A DNA stretch of 64,000 bases from Sabellastarte sp. h YS-2021 (Eukaryota > Annelida > Polychaeta > Sabellida > Sabellidae). Shown in pieces: positions 47,879-62,000 of the stretch. Within the stretch, counting starts at the first letter, position 1. Every line of letters begins with the position of its first letter. The position numbers and the translations under genes were made by a program. The DNA is taken from positions 90,115,052 to 90,179,051 of the forward strand of contig OZ024935.1 of NCBI GenBank assembly GCA_964017235.1. The letters are read 5' to 3'. The notes under the pieces were generated by a model. That model ran no database searches, was not told the origin of the DNA, and saw only the letters and a program-made list of their open reading frames with translations.

Positions 47879-50800
47879 GTATATTCATTAAGAAATACAT
47901 ACCAAGCTCAAAATACATGTATTGGGAGTGCATGTAGCGAGGGTACCATAAACTTGAAATTCAGCTCAAAACACCCCTTAAATGGGTTGGATCTGGCTCA
48001 GATTTTCACAGGAAACTCAGTTTCCACCTTAGAATTAAACTGCATTTGTCTGACAAACTCGAGGGCCCTATTTGGTATTTCAGTTTCGGGGTGTGGACCT
48101 GGTCTGCCCCCCTCATGAGGGGTAATTTCAGGTATATCATATTGTGGTCAATTTGGAGCACTTATGGAATTTCAGACATGTTTTGATCAGAAATAAGGAC
48201 ATTTTAGGCACATTTGGAGCATTACATGTCTTAACACAAATTATTTAACCCGAATATTGCTGTTAAAATGGTGTAAAATACATGTAAATCAGCCCAAATG
48301 AGCAGTAAATGTTGGTCTATAATTCTGAAATTTGGCAAGAAAATAGTATGTAACCTACTAAATCTGACTGCATAGGTCTTAGAATTACATCCAGTATAGC
48401 AGTGATTACTGGTGTGGTATAGGGACCCCAGCAGGCCTGTAATTCGCCTTCTGGGGGGTGCCTTAAGATTTGCTCATATTTTGACCAATAAGGCAGAAGT
48501 AAGGCTGTAAACCATATTTTTGGCGAGAGTGGGCACCACTAAAAGACAAATAAGTAGTGTATTCATTAAGAAATACATACCAAGCTCAAAATACATGTAT
48601 TGGGAGTGCATGTGGCGAGGGTACCATAAACTTGAAATTCAGCTCAAAACACCCCTTAAATGGGTTGGATCTGGCTCAGATTTTCACAGGAAACTCAGTT
48701 TCCACCTTAGAATTAAATTGCATTTGTCTGACAAACTGGAAGGCCATATTTGGAATTTCAGTTTCGGGGTGTGGACCTGGTCTGCCCCCCTCATGAGGGG
48801 TAATTTCAGGTATATCATATTGTGGTCAATTTGGAGCACTTATGGAATTTCAGACATGTTTTGATCAGAAATGAGGACATTTTAGGCACATTTGAAGCAT
48901 TGCATGTCTTAACACAAATTATTTAACCTGAATATTGCTGTTAAAATGGTGTAAAATACATGTAAATCAGCCCAAATGAGTGGTAAATGTTGGTCTATAA
49001 TTCTGAAATTTGGCAAGAAAATAGTATGTAACCTACTAAATCTGTCTGCATAGGTCTTAGAATTACATCCAGTATGGCAGTGATTACTGGTGTGGTATAG
49101 GGGCCCCAGCAGGCCTGTAATTCGCCTTCTGGGGGGTGCCTTAAGATTTGCTCATATTTTGACCAATCAGGCAGAAGTAAGGCTGTAAACCATATTTTTG
49201 GCGAGAGTGGGCACCACTAAAAGACAAATAAGTAGTGTATTCATTAAGAAATACATACCAAGCTCAAAATGCATGTATTGGGAGTGCATGTAGTGAGGGT
49301 ACCATAAACTTGAAATTCAGCTCAAAACACCCCTTAAATGGGTTGGATCTGGTTCAGATTTTCACAGGAAACTCAGTTTCCACCTTAGAATTAAATTGCA
49401 TTTGTCTGACAAACTCGAAGGCCATATTTGGAATTTCAGTTTCGGGGTGTGGTCCTGCTCTGCCCCCCTCATGAGGGGTAATTTCAGGTATATCATATTG
49501 TGGTCAATTTGGAGCACTTATGGAATTTCAGACATGTTTTGATCAGAAATAAGGACATTTTAGGCACATTTGGAGCATTACATGTCTTAACACAAATTAT
49601 TTAACCTGAATATTGCTGTTAAAATGGTGTAAAATACATGTAAATCAGCCCAAATGAGTAGTAAATGTTGGTCTATAATTCTAAAATTTGGCAAGAAAAT
49701 AGTATGTAACCTACTAAATCTGACTGCATAGGTCCTAGAATTACATCCAGTATGGCAGTGATTACTGGTGTGGTATAGGGGTCCCAGCAGGCCTGTAATT
49801 CGCCTTCTGGGGGGTGCCTTAAGATTTGCTCATATTTTGACCAATAAGGCAGAAGTAAGGCTGTAAACCATATTTTTGGCGAGAGTGGGCACCACTAAAA
49901 GACAAATAAGTAGTGTATTCATTAAGAAATACATACCAAGCTCAAAATACATGTATTGGGAGTGCATGTAGCGAGGGTACCATAAACTTGAAATTCAGCT
50001 CAAAACACCCCTTAAATGGGTTGGATCTGGCTCAGATTTTCACAGGAAACTCAGTTTCCACCTTAGAATTAAATTGCATTTGTCTGACAAACTCGAAGGC
50101 CATATTTGGAATTTCAGTTTCGGGGTGTAGACCTGGTCTACCCCCCTCATGAGGGGTAATTTCAGGTATATCATATTGTGGTCAATTTGGAGCACTTATG
50201 GCATTTCAGACATGTTTTGATCAGAAATAAGGACATTTTAGGCACATTTGGAGCATTACATGTCTTAACACAAATTATTTAACCCGAATATTGCTGTTAA
50301 AATGGTGTAAAATACATGTAAATCAGCCCAAATGAGTAGTAAATGTTGGTCTATAATTCTGAAATTTGGCAAGAAAATAGTATGTAACCTACTAAATCTG
50401 ACTGCATAGGTCTTAGAATTACATCCAGTATAGCAGTGATTACTGGTGTGGTATAGGGGCCCCAGCAGGCCTGTAATTCGCCTTCTGGGGGGTGCCTTAA
50501 GATTTGCTCATATTTTGACCAATAAGGCAGAAGTAAGGCTGTAAACCATATTTTTGGCGAGAGTGGGCACCACTAAAAGACAAATAAGTAGTGTATTCAT
50601 TAAGAAATACATACCAAGCTCAAAATACATGTATTGGGAGTGCATGTAGCGAGGGTACCATAAACTTGAAATTCAGCTCAAAACACCCCTTAAATGGGTT
50701 GGATCTGGCTCAGATTTTCACAGGAAACTCAGTTTCCACCTTAGAATTAAATTGCATTTGTCTGACAAACTCGAAGGCCATATTTGGAATTTCAGTTTCG

Positions 50801-53800
50801 GGGTGTGGACCTGGTCTGTCCCCCTCATGAGGGGTAATTTCAGGTATATCATATTGTGGTCAATTTGGAGCACCTATGGAATTTCAGACATGTTTTGATC
50901 AGAAATAAGGACATTTTAGGCACATTTGGAGCATTACATGTCTTAACACAAATTATTTAACCCGAATATTGCTGTTAAAATGGTGTAAAATACATGTAAA
51001 TCAGCCCAAATGAGTAGTAAATGTTGGTCTATAATTCTGAAATTTGGCAAGAAAATAGTATGTAACCTACTAAATCTGACTGCATAGGTCTTAGAATTAC
51101 ATCCAGTATAGCAGTGATTACTGGTGTGGTATAGGGGCCCCAGCAGGCCTGTAATTCGCCTTCTGGGGGGTGCCTTAAGATTTGCTCATATTTTGACCAA
51201 TAAGGCAGAAGTAAGGCTGTAAACCATATTTTTGGCGAGAGTGGGCACCACTAAAAGACAAATAAGTAGTGTATTCATTAAGAAATACATACCAAGCTCA
51301 AAATACATGTATTGGGAGTGCATGTAGCGAGGGTACCATAAACTTGAAATTCAGCTCAAAACACCCCTTAAATGGGTTGGATCTGGCTCAGATTTTCACA
51401 GGAAACTCAGTTTCCACCTTAGAATTAAATTGCATTTGTCTGACAAACTCGAAGGCCATATTTGGAATTTCAGTTTCGGGGTGTAGACCTGGTCTACCCC
51501 CCTCATGAGGGGTAATTTCAGGTATATCATATTGTGGTCAATTTGGAGCACTTATGGAATTTCAGACATGTTTTGATCAGAAATAAGGACATTTTAGGCA
51601 CATTTGGAGCATTACATGTCTTAACACAAATTATTTAACCCGAATATTGCTGTTAAAATGGTGTAAAATACATGTAAATCAGCCCAAATGAGTAGTAAAT
51701 GTTGGTCTATAATTCTGAAATTTGGCAAGAAAATAGTATGTAACCTACTAAATCTGACTGCATAGGTCTTAGAATTACGTCCAGTATAGCAATGATTACT
51801 GGTGTGGTATAGGGGCCCCAGCAGGCCTGTAATTCGCCTTCTGGGGGGTGCCTTAAGATTTGCTCATATTTTGACCAATAAGGCAGAAGTAAGGCTGTAA
51901 ACCATATTTTTGGCGAGAGTGGGCACCACTAAAAGACAAATAAGTAGTGTATTCATTAAGAAATACATACCAAGCTCAAAATACATGTATTGGGAGTGCA
52001 TGTAGCGAGGGTACCATAAACTTGAAATTCAGCTCAAAACACCCCTTAAATGGGTTGGATCTGGCTCAGATTTTCACAGGAAACTCAGTTTCCACCTTAG
52101 AATTAAATTGCATTTGTCTGACAAACTCGAAGGCCATATTTGGAATTTCAGTTTCGGGGTGTGGACCTGGTCTGCCCCCCTCATGAGGGGTAATTTCAGG
52201 TATATCATATTGTGGTCAATTTGGAGCACTTATGGAATTTCAGACATGTTTTGATCAGAAATGAGGACATTTTAGGCACATTTGAAGCATTGCATGTCTT
52301 AACACAAATTATTTAACCTGAATATTGCTGTTAAAATGGTGTAAAATACATGTAAATCAGCCCAAATGAGTGGTAAATGTTGGTCTATAATTCTGAAATT
52401 TGGCAAGAAAATAGTATGTAACCTACTAAATCTGTCTGCATAGGTCTTAGAATTACATCCAGTATGGCAGTGATTACTGGTGTGGTATAGGGGCCCCAGC
52501 AGGCCTGTAATTCGCCTTCTGGGGGGTGCCTTAAGATTTGCTCATATTTTGACCAATCAGGCAGAAGTAAGGCTGTAAACCATATTTTTGGCGAGAGTGG
52601 GCACCACTAAAAGACAAATAAGTAGTGTATTCATTAAGAAATACATACCAAGCTCAAAATGCATGTATTGGGAGTGCATGTAGTGAGGGTACCATAAACT
52701 TGAAATTCAGCTCAAAACACCCCTTAAATGGGTTGGATCTGGTTCAGATTTTCACAGGAAACTCAGTTTCCACCTTAGAATTAAATTGCATTTGTCTGAC
52801 AAACTCGAAGGCCATATTTGGAATTTCAGTTTCGGGGTGTGGTCCTGCTCTGCCCCCCTCATGAGGGGTAATTTCAGGTATATCATATTGTGGTCAATTT
52901 GGAGCACTTATGGAATTTCAGACATGTTTTGATCAGAAATAAGGACATTTTAGGCACATTTGGAGCATTACATGTCTTAACACAAATTATTTAACCTGAA
53001 TATTGCTGTTAAAATGGTGTAAAATACATGTAAATCAGCCCAAATGAGTAGTAAATGTTGGTCTATAATTCTGAAATTTGGCAAGAAAATAGTATGTAAC
53101 CTACTAAATCTGACTGCATAGGTCCTAGAATTACATCCAGTATGGCAGTGATTACTGGTGTGGTATAGGGGTCCCAGCAGGCCTGTAATTCGCCTTCTGG
53201 GGGGTGCCTTAAGATTTGCTCATATTTTGACCAATAAGGCAGAAGTAAGGCTGTAAACCATATTTTTGGCGAGAGTGGGCACCACTAAAAGACAAATAAG
53301 TAGTGTATTCATTAAGAAATACATACCAAGCTCAAAATACATGTATTGGGAGTGCATGTAGCGAGGGTACCATAAACTTGAAATTCAGCTCAAAACACCC
53401 CTTAAATGGGTTGGATCTGGCTCAGATTTTCACAGGAAACTCAGTTTCCACCTTAGAATTAAATTGCATTTGTCTGACAAACTCGAAGGCCATATTTGGA
53501 ATTTCAGTTTCGGGGTGTAGACCTGGTCTACCCCCCTCATGAGGGGTAATTTCAGGTATATCATATTGTGGTCAATTTGGAGCACTTATGGAATTTCAGA
53601 CATGTTTTGATCAGAAATAAGGACATTTTAGGCACATTTGGAGCATTACATGTCTTAACACAAATTATTTAACCCGAATATTGCTGTTAAAATGGTGTAA
53701 AATACATGTAAATCAGCCCAAATGAGTAGTAAATGTTGGTCTATAATTCTGAAATTTGGCAAGAAAATAGTATGTAACCTACTAAATCTGACTGCATAGG

Positions 53801-56014
53801 TCTTAGAATTACATCCAGTATAGCAGTGATTACTGGTGTGGTATAGGGGCCCCAGCAGGCCTGTAATTCGCCTTCTGGGGGGTGCCTTAAGATTTGCTCA
53901 TATTTTGACCAATAAGGCAGAAGTAAGGCTGTAAACCATATTTTTGGCGAGAGTGGGCACCACTAAAAGACAAATAAGTAGTGTATTCATTAAGAAATAC
54001 ATACCAAGCTCAAAATACATGTATTGGGAGTGCATGTAGCGAGGGTACCATAAACTTGAAATTCAGCTCAAAACACCCCTTAAATGGGTTGGATCTGGCT
54101 CAGATTTTCACAGGAAACTCAGTTTCCACCTTAGAATTAAATTACATTTGTCTGACAAACTCGAAGGCCATATTTGGAATTTCAGTTTTGGGGTGTGGAC
54201 CTGGTCTGCCCCCCTCATGAGGGGTAATTTCAGGTATATCATATTGTGGTCAATTTGGAGCACCTATGGAATTTCAGACATGTTTTGATCAGAAATAAGG
54301 ACATTTTAGGCACATTTGGAGCATTACATGTCTTAACACAAATTATTTAACCCGAATATTGCTGTTAAAATGGTGTAAAATACATGTAAATCAGCCCAAA
54401 TGAGTAGTAAATGTTGGTCTATAATTCTGAAATTTGGCAAGAAAATAGTATGTAACCTACTAAATCTGACTGCATAGGTCTTAGAATTACATCCAGTATA
54501 GCAGTGATTACTGGTGTGGTATAGGGGCCCCAGCAGGCCTGTAATTCGCCTTCTGGGGGGTGCCTTAAGATTTGCTCATATTTTGACCAATAAGGCAGAA
54601 GTAAGGCTATAAACCATATTTTTGGCGAGAGTGGGCACCACTAAAAGACAAATAAGTAGTGTATTCATTAAGAAATACATACCAAGCTCAAAATACATGT
54701 ATTGGGAGTGCATGTAGCGAGGGTACCATAAACTTGAAATTCAGCTCAAAACACCCCTTAAATGGGTTGGATCTGGCTCAGATTTTCACAGGAAACTCAG
54801 TTTCCACCTTAGAATTAAATTGCATTTGTCTGACAAACTCGAAGGCCATATTTGGAATTTCAGTTTCGGGGTGTAGACCTGGTCTACCCCCCTCATGAGG
54901 GGTAATTTCAGGTATATCATATTGTGGTCAATTTGGAGCACTTATGGAATTTCAGACATGTTTTGATCAGAAATAAGGACATTTTAGGCACATTTGGAGC
55001 ATTACATGTCTTAACACAAATTATTTAACCCGAATATTGCTGTTAAAATGGTGTAAAATACATGTAAATCAGCCCAAATGAGTAGTAAATGTTGGTCTAT
55101 AATTCTGAAATTTGGCAAGAAAATAGTATGTAACCTACTAAATCTGACTGCATAGGTCTTAGAATTACGTCCAGTATAGCAGTGATTACTGGTGTGGTAT
55201 AGGGGCCCCAGCAGGCCTGTAATTCGCCTTCTGGGGGGTGCCTTAAGATTTGCTCATATTTTGACCAATAAGGCAGAAGTAAGGCTGTAAACCATATTTT
55301 TGGCGAGAGTGGGCACCACTAAAAGACAAATAAGTAGTGTATTCATTAAGAAATACATACCAAGCTCAAAATACATGTATTGGGAGTGCATGTAGCGAGG
55401 GTACCATAAACTTGAAATTCCGCTCAAAACACCCCTTAAATGGGTTGGATCTGGCTCAGATTTTCACAGGAAACTCAGTTTCCACCTTAGAATTAAATTG
55501 CATTTGTCTGACAAACTCGAAGGCCATATTTGGAATTTCAGTTTCGGGGTGTGGACCTGGTCTGCCCCCCTCATGAGGGGTAATTTCAGGTATATCATAT
55601 TGTGGTCAATTTGGAGCACTTATGGAATTTCAGACATGTTTTGATCAGAAATGAGGACATTTTAGGCACATTTGGAGCATTACATGTCTTAACACAAATT
55701 ATTTAACCCGAATATTGCTGTTAAAATGGTGTAAAATACATGTAAATCAGCCCAAATGAGCAGTAAATGTTGGTCTATAATTCTGAAATTTGGCAAGAAA
55801 ATAGTCTGTAACCTACTAAATCTGACTGCATAGGTCTTAGAATTACATCCAGTATAGCAGTGATTACTGGTGTGGTATAGGGGCCCCAGCAGGCCTGTAA
55901 TTCGCCTTCTGGGGGGTGCCTTAAGATTTGCTCATATTTTGACCAATAAGGCAGAAGTAAGGCTGTAAACAATATTTTTGGCGATAGTGGGCACCACTAA
56001 AAGACAAATAAGTA
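47879..56014. repeat. Array block IX: family B with 3,390-bp pentamer
   Basis: Monomers start at 47879, 48557, 49235, 49913, 50591, 51269, 51947, 52625, 53303, 53981, 54659 and 55337, each 678 bp. 48557-51946 matches 51947-55336. The shared marks are TTTGAAGCATTGCATG, GGTCCTGCTCTG, GGGGTCCCAG, GTAGACCTGGTCTACC, GCACCTATGG and ATTACGTCC, in that order. 47879 again has the ATATTC phase variant. Confidence 0.9.
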
Positions 56015-59000
56015 GTGTATTCATTAAGAAATACATACCAAGCTCAAAATACATGTATTGGGAGTGCATGTGGCGAGGGTACCATAAACTTGAAATTCAG
56101 CTCAAAACACCCCTTAAATGGGTTGGATCTGGCTCAGATTTTCACAGGAAACTCAGTTTCCACCTTAGAATTAAATTGCATTTGTCTGACAAACTCGAAG
56201 GCCATATTTGGAATTTCAGTTTCGGGGTGTGGACCTGGTCTGCCCCCGTCATGAGGGGTAATTTCAGGTATATCATATTGTGGTCAATTTGGAGCACTTA
56301 TGGAATTTCAGACATGTTTTGATCAGAAATAAGGACATTTTAGGCACATTTGGAGCATTACATGTCTTAACACAAATTATTTAACCTGAATATTGCTGTT
56401 AAAATGGTGTAAAATACATGTAAATCAGCCCAAATGAGTAGTAAATGTTGGTCTATAATTCTGAAATTTGGCAAGAAAATAGTATGTAACCTACTAAATC
56501 TGACTGCATAGGTCTTAGAATTACATCCAGTATGGCAGTGATTACTGGTGTGGTATAGGGGCCCCAGCAGGCCTGTAATTCGCCTTCTGGGGGGTGCCTT
56601 AAGATTTGCTCATATTTTGACCAATCAGGCAGAAGTAAGGCTGTAAACCATATTTTTGGCGAGAGTGGGCACCACTAAAAGAGAAATAAGTAGTGTATTC
56701 ATTAAGAAATACATACCAAGCTCAAAATGCATGTATTGGGAGTGCATGTAGTGAGGGTACCATAAACTTGAAATTCAGCTCAAAACACCCCTTAAATGGG
56801 TTGGATCTGGCTCAGATTTTCACAGGAAACTCAGTTTCCACCTTAGAATTAAATTGCATTTGTCTGACAAACTCGAAGGCCATATTTGGAATTTCAGTTT
56901 CGGGGTGTGGACCTGGTCTGCCCCCCCTCATGAGGGGTAATTTCAGGTATATCATATTGTGGTCAATTTGGAGCACCTATGGAATTTCAGACATGTTTTG
57001 ATCAGAAATAAGGACATTTTAGGCACATTTGGAGCATTACATGTCTTAACACAAATTATTTAACCTGAATATTGCTGTTAAAATGGTGTAAAATACATGT
57101 AAATCAGCCCAAATGAGTAGTAAATGTTGGTCTATAATTCTGAAATTTGGCAAGAAAATAGTATGTAACCTACTAAATCTGACTGCATATATCTTAGAAT
57201 TACATCCAGTATAGCAGTGATTGCTGGTGTGGTATAGGGGCCCCAGCAGGCCTGTAATTCGCCTTCTGGGGGGTGCCTTAAGATTTGCTCATATTTTGAC
57301 CAATAAGGCAGAAGTAAGGCTGTAAACCATATTTTTGGCGAGAGTGGGCACCACTAAAAGACAAATAAGTAGTGTATTCATTAAGAAATACATACCAAGC
57401 TCAAAATACATGTATTGGGAGTGCATGTGGCGAGGGTACCATAAACTTGAAATTCAGCTCAAAACACCCCTTAAATGGGTTGGATCTGGCTCAGATTTTC
57501 ACAGGAAACTCAGTTTCCACCTTAGAATTAAATTGCATTTGTCTGACAAACTCGAAGGCCATATTTGGAATTTCAGTTTCGGGGTGTAGACCTGGTCTGC
57601 CCCCCTCATGAGGGGTAATTTCAGGTATATCATATTGTGGTCAATTTGGAGCACTTATTGAATTTCAGACATGTTTTGATCAGAAATAAGGACATTTTTG
57701 GCACATTTGGAGCATTTCATGTCTTAACACAAATTATTTAACCCGAATATTGCTGTTAAAATGGTGTAAAATACATGTAAATCAGCCCAAATGAGTAGTA
57801 AATGTTGGTCTATAATTCTGAAATTTGGCAAGAAAATAGTATGTAACCTACTAAATCTGACTGCATAGGTCTTAGAATTACATCCAGTATGGCAGTGATT
57901 ACTGGTGTGGTATAGGGGCCCCAGCAGGCCTGTAATTCGCCTTCTGGGGGGTGCCTTAAGATTTGCTCATATTTTGACCAATAAGGCAGAATTAAGGCTG
58001 TAAACCATATTTTTGGCGAGAGTGGGCACCACTAAAAGAGAAATAAGTAGTGTATTCATTAAGAAATACATACAAAGCTCAAAATACATGTATTGGGAGT
58101 GCATGTAGTGAGGGTACCATAAACTTGAAATTCAGCTCAAAACACCCCTTAAATGGGTTGGATCTGGCTCAGATTTTCACAGGAAACTCAGTTTCCATCT
58201 TAGAATTAAATTGCATTTGTCTGACAAACTCGAAGGCCATATTTGGAATTTCAGTTTCGGGGTGTGGACCTGGTCTGCCCCCCTCATGAGGGGTAATTTC
58301 AGGTATATCATATTGTGGTCAATTTGGAGCACTTATGGAATTTCAGACATGTTTTGATCAGAAATAAGGACATTTTAGGCACATTTGGAGCATTACATGT
58401 CTTAACACAAATTATTTAACCTGAATATTGCTGTTAAAATGGTGTAAAATACATGTAAATCAGCCCAAATGAGTAGTAAATGTTGGTCTATAATTCTGAA
58501 ATTTGGCAAGAAAATAGTATGTAACCTACTAAATCTGACTGCATAGGTCTTAGAATTACATCCAGTATAGCAGTGATTACTGGTGTGGTATAGGGGCCCC
58601 AGCAGGCCTGTAATTCGCCTTCTGGGGGTGCCTTAAGATTTGCTCATATTTTGACCAATAAGGCAGAAGTAAGGCTGTAAACCATATTTTTGGCGAGAGT
58701 GGGCACCACTAAAAGAGAAATAAGTAGTGTATTCATTAAGAAATACATACCAAGCTCAAAATACATGTATTGGGAGTGCATGTAGTGAGGGTACCATAAA
58801 CTTGAAATTCAGCTCAAAACACCCCTTAAATGGGTTGGATCTGGCTCAGATTTTCACAGGAAACTCAGTTTCCACCTTAGAATTAAATTGCATTTGTCTG
58901 ACAAACTCGAAGGCCATATTTGGAATTTCAGTTTCGGGGTGTAGACCTGGTCTACCCCCCTCATGAGGGGTAATTTCAGGTATATCATATTGTGGTCAAT

Positions 59001-62000
59001 TTGGAGCACTTATGGAATTTCAGACATGTTTTGATCAGAAATAAGGACATTTTAGGCACATTTGGAGCATTACATGTCTTAACACAAATTATTTAACCCG
59101 AATATTGCTGTTAAAATGGTGTAAAATACATGTAAATCAGCCCAAATGAGTAGTAAATGTTGGTCTATAATTCTGAAATTTGGCAAGAAAATAGTATGTA
59201 ACCTACTAAATCTGACTGCATAGGTCTTAGAATTACGTCCAGTATAGCAGTGATTACTGGTGTGGTATAGGGGCCCCAGCAGGCCTGTAATTCGCCTTCT
59301 GGGGGGTGCCTTAAGATTTGCTCATATTTTGACCAATAAGGCAGAAGTAAGGCTGTAAACCATATTTTTGGCGAGAGTGGGCACCACTAAAAGACAAATA
59401 AGTAGTGTATTCATTAAGAAATACATACCAAGCTCAAAATACATGTATTGGGAGTGCATGTAGCGAGGGTACCATAAACTTGAAATTCAGCTCAAAACAC
59501 CCCTTAAATGGGTTGGATCTGGCTCAGATTTTCACAGGAAACTCAGTTTCCACCTTAGAATTAAATTGCATTTGTCTGACAAACTCGAAGGCCATATTTG
59601 GAATTTCAGTTTCGGGGTGTGGACCTGGTCTGCCCCCCTCATGAGGGGTAATTTCAGGTATATCATATTGTGGTCAATTTGGAGCACTTATTGAATTTCA
59701 GACATGTTTTGATCAGAAATAAGGACATTTTTGGCACATTTGGAGCATTTCATGTCTTAACACAAATTATTTAACCCGAATATTGCTGTTAAAATGGTGT
59801 AAAATACATGTAAATCAGCCCAAATGAGTAGTAAATGTTGGTCTATAATTCTGAAATTTGGCAAGAAAATAGTATGTAACCTACTAAATCTGACTGCATA
59901 GGTCTTAGAATTACATCCAGTATGGCAGTGATTACTGGTGTGGTATAGGGGCCCCAGCAGGCCTGTAATTCGCCTTCTGGGGGGTGCCTTAAGATTTGCT
60001 CATATTTTGACCAATAAGGCAGAATTAAGGCTGTAAACCATATTTTTGGCGAGAGTGGGCACCACTAAAAGAGAAATAAGTAGTGTATTCATTAAGAAAT
60101 ACATACAAAGCTCAAAATACATGTATTGGGAGTGCATGTAGTGAGGGTACCATAAACTTGAAATTCAGCTCAAAACACCCCTTAAATGGGTTGGATCTGG
60201 CTCAGATTTTCACAGGAAACTCAGTTTCCATCTTAGAATTAAATTGCATTTGTCTGACAAACTCGAAGGCCATATTTGGAATTTCAGTTTCGGGGTGTGG
60301 ACCTGGTCTGCCCCCCTCATGAGGGGTAATTTCAGGTATATCATATTGTGGTCAATTTGGAGCACTTATGGAATTTCAGACATGTTTTGATCAGAAATAA
60401 GGACATTTTAGGCACATTTGGAGCATTACATGTCTTAACACAAATTATTTAACCTGAATATTGCTGTTAAAATGGTGTAAAATACATGTAAATCAGCCCA
60501 AATGAGTAGTAAATGTTGGTCTATAATTCTGAAATTTGGCAAGAAAATAGTATGTAACCTACTAAATCTGACTGCATAGGTCTTAGAATTACATCCAGTA
60601 TAGCAGTGATTACTGGTGTGGTATAGGGGCCCCAGCAGGCCTGTAATTCGCCTTCTGGGGGTGCCTTAAGATTTGCTCATATTTTGACCAATAAGGCAGA
60701 AGTAAGGCTGTAAACCATATTTTTGGCGAGAGTGGGCACCACTAAAAGAGAAATAAGTAGTGTATTCATTAAGAAATACATACCAAGCTCAAAATACATG
60801 TATTGGGAGTGCATGTAGTGAGGGTACCATAAACTTGAAATTCAGCTCAAAACACCCCTTAAATGGGTTGGATCTGGCTCAGATTTTCACAGGAAACTCA
60901 GTTTCCACCTTAGAATTAAATTGCATTTGTCTGACAAACTCGAAGGCCATATTTGGAATTTCAGTTTCGGGGTGTAGACCTGGTCTACCCCCCTCATGAG
61001 GGGTAATTTCAGGTATATCATATTGTGGTCAATTTGGAGCACTTATGGAATTTCAGACATGTTTTGATCAGAAATAAGGACATTTTAGGCACATTTGGAG
61101 CATTACATGTCTTAACACAAATTATTTAACCCGAATATTGCTGTTAAAATGGTGTAAAATACATGTAAATCAGCCCAAATGAGTAGTAAATGTTGGTCTA
61201 TAATTCTGAAATTTGGCAAGAAAATAGTATGTAACCTACTAAATCTGACTGCATAGGTCTTAGAATTACGTCCAGTATAGCAGTGATTACTGGTGTGGTA
61301 TAGGGGCCCCAGCAGGCCTGTAATTCGCCTTCTGGGGGGTGCCTTAAGATTTGCTCATATTTTGACCAATAAGGCAGAAGTAAGGCTGTAAACCATATTT
61401 TTGGCGAGAGTGGGCACCACTAAAAGACAAATAAGTAGTGTATTCATTAAGAAATACATACCAAGCTCAAAATACATGTATTGGGAGTGCATGTAGCGAG
61501 GGTACCATAAACTTGAAATTCAGCTCAAAACACCCCTTAAATGGGTTGGATCTGGCTCAGATTTTCACAGGAAACTCAGTTTCCACCTTAGAATTAAATT
61601 GCATTTGTCTGACAAACTCGAAGGCCATATTTGGAATTTCAGTTTCGGGGTGTGGACCTGGTCTGCCCCCCTCATGAGGGGTAATTTCAGGTATATCATA
61701 TTGTGGTCAATTTGGAGCACTTATGGAATTTCAGACATGTTTTGATCAGAAATGAGGACATTTTAGGCACATTTGGAGCATTACATGTCTGAACACAAAT
61801 TATTTAACCCGAATATTGCTGTTAAAATGGTGTAAAATACATGTAAATCAGCCCAAATGAGCAGTAAATGTTGGTCTATAATTCTGAAATTTGGCAAGAA
61901 AATAGTCTGTAACCTACTAAATCTGACTGCATAGGTCTTAGAATTACATCCAGTATAGCAGTGATTACTGGTGTGGTATAGGGGCCCCAGCAGGCCTGTA

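Larger units (their letters stand above)
38730..49670. repeat. 6,783-bp (ten-monomer) higher-order duplication
   Basis: About 38730-42890 matches about 45513-49670 at an offset of 6,783 bp. Paired private marks are ATTCGGCTT (39628 and 46411), GGCCCTATTTGGTATT (near 41283 and 48066), GTGGCGAGG (41774 and 48557 monomers) and GGTCCTGCTCTG (42452 and 49235 monomers). Minor differences (TTTCTGTTTC against TTTCCGTTTC, CTCGAAGG against CTGGAAGG) show some time since duplication. Confidence 0.87.
43130..52624. repeat. 7,461-bp (eleven-monomer) correspondence
   Basis: 43130-44485 matches 50591-51946 at 7,461 bp. The shared marks are GTCTGTCCCCC, GCACCTATGG, GTAGACCTGGTCTACC, ATTACGTCC and AGCAATGATT. 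The offset is one monomer longer than the 6,783-bp correspondence just before it, so the monomer at 49913 is an extra copy in the second unit. Confidence 0.84.

Noticed and set aside
55775-55972. Minus-strand 65-codon frame (also 61876-62073) and 69-codon frame at 22165-22374
   Set aside because: These exist only through single variants in particular monomers and have no coding features.
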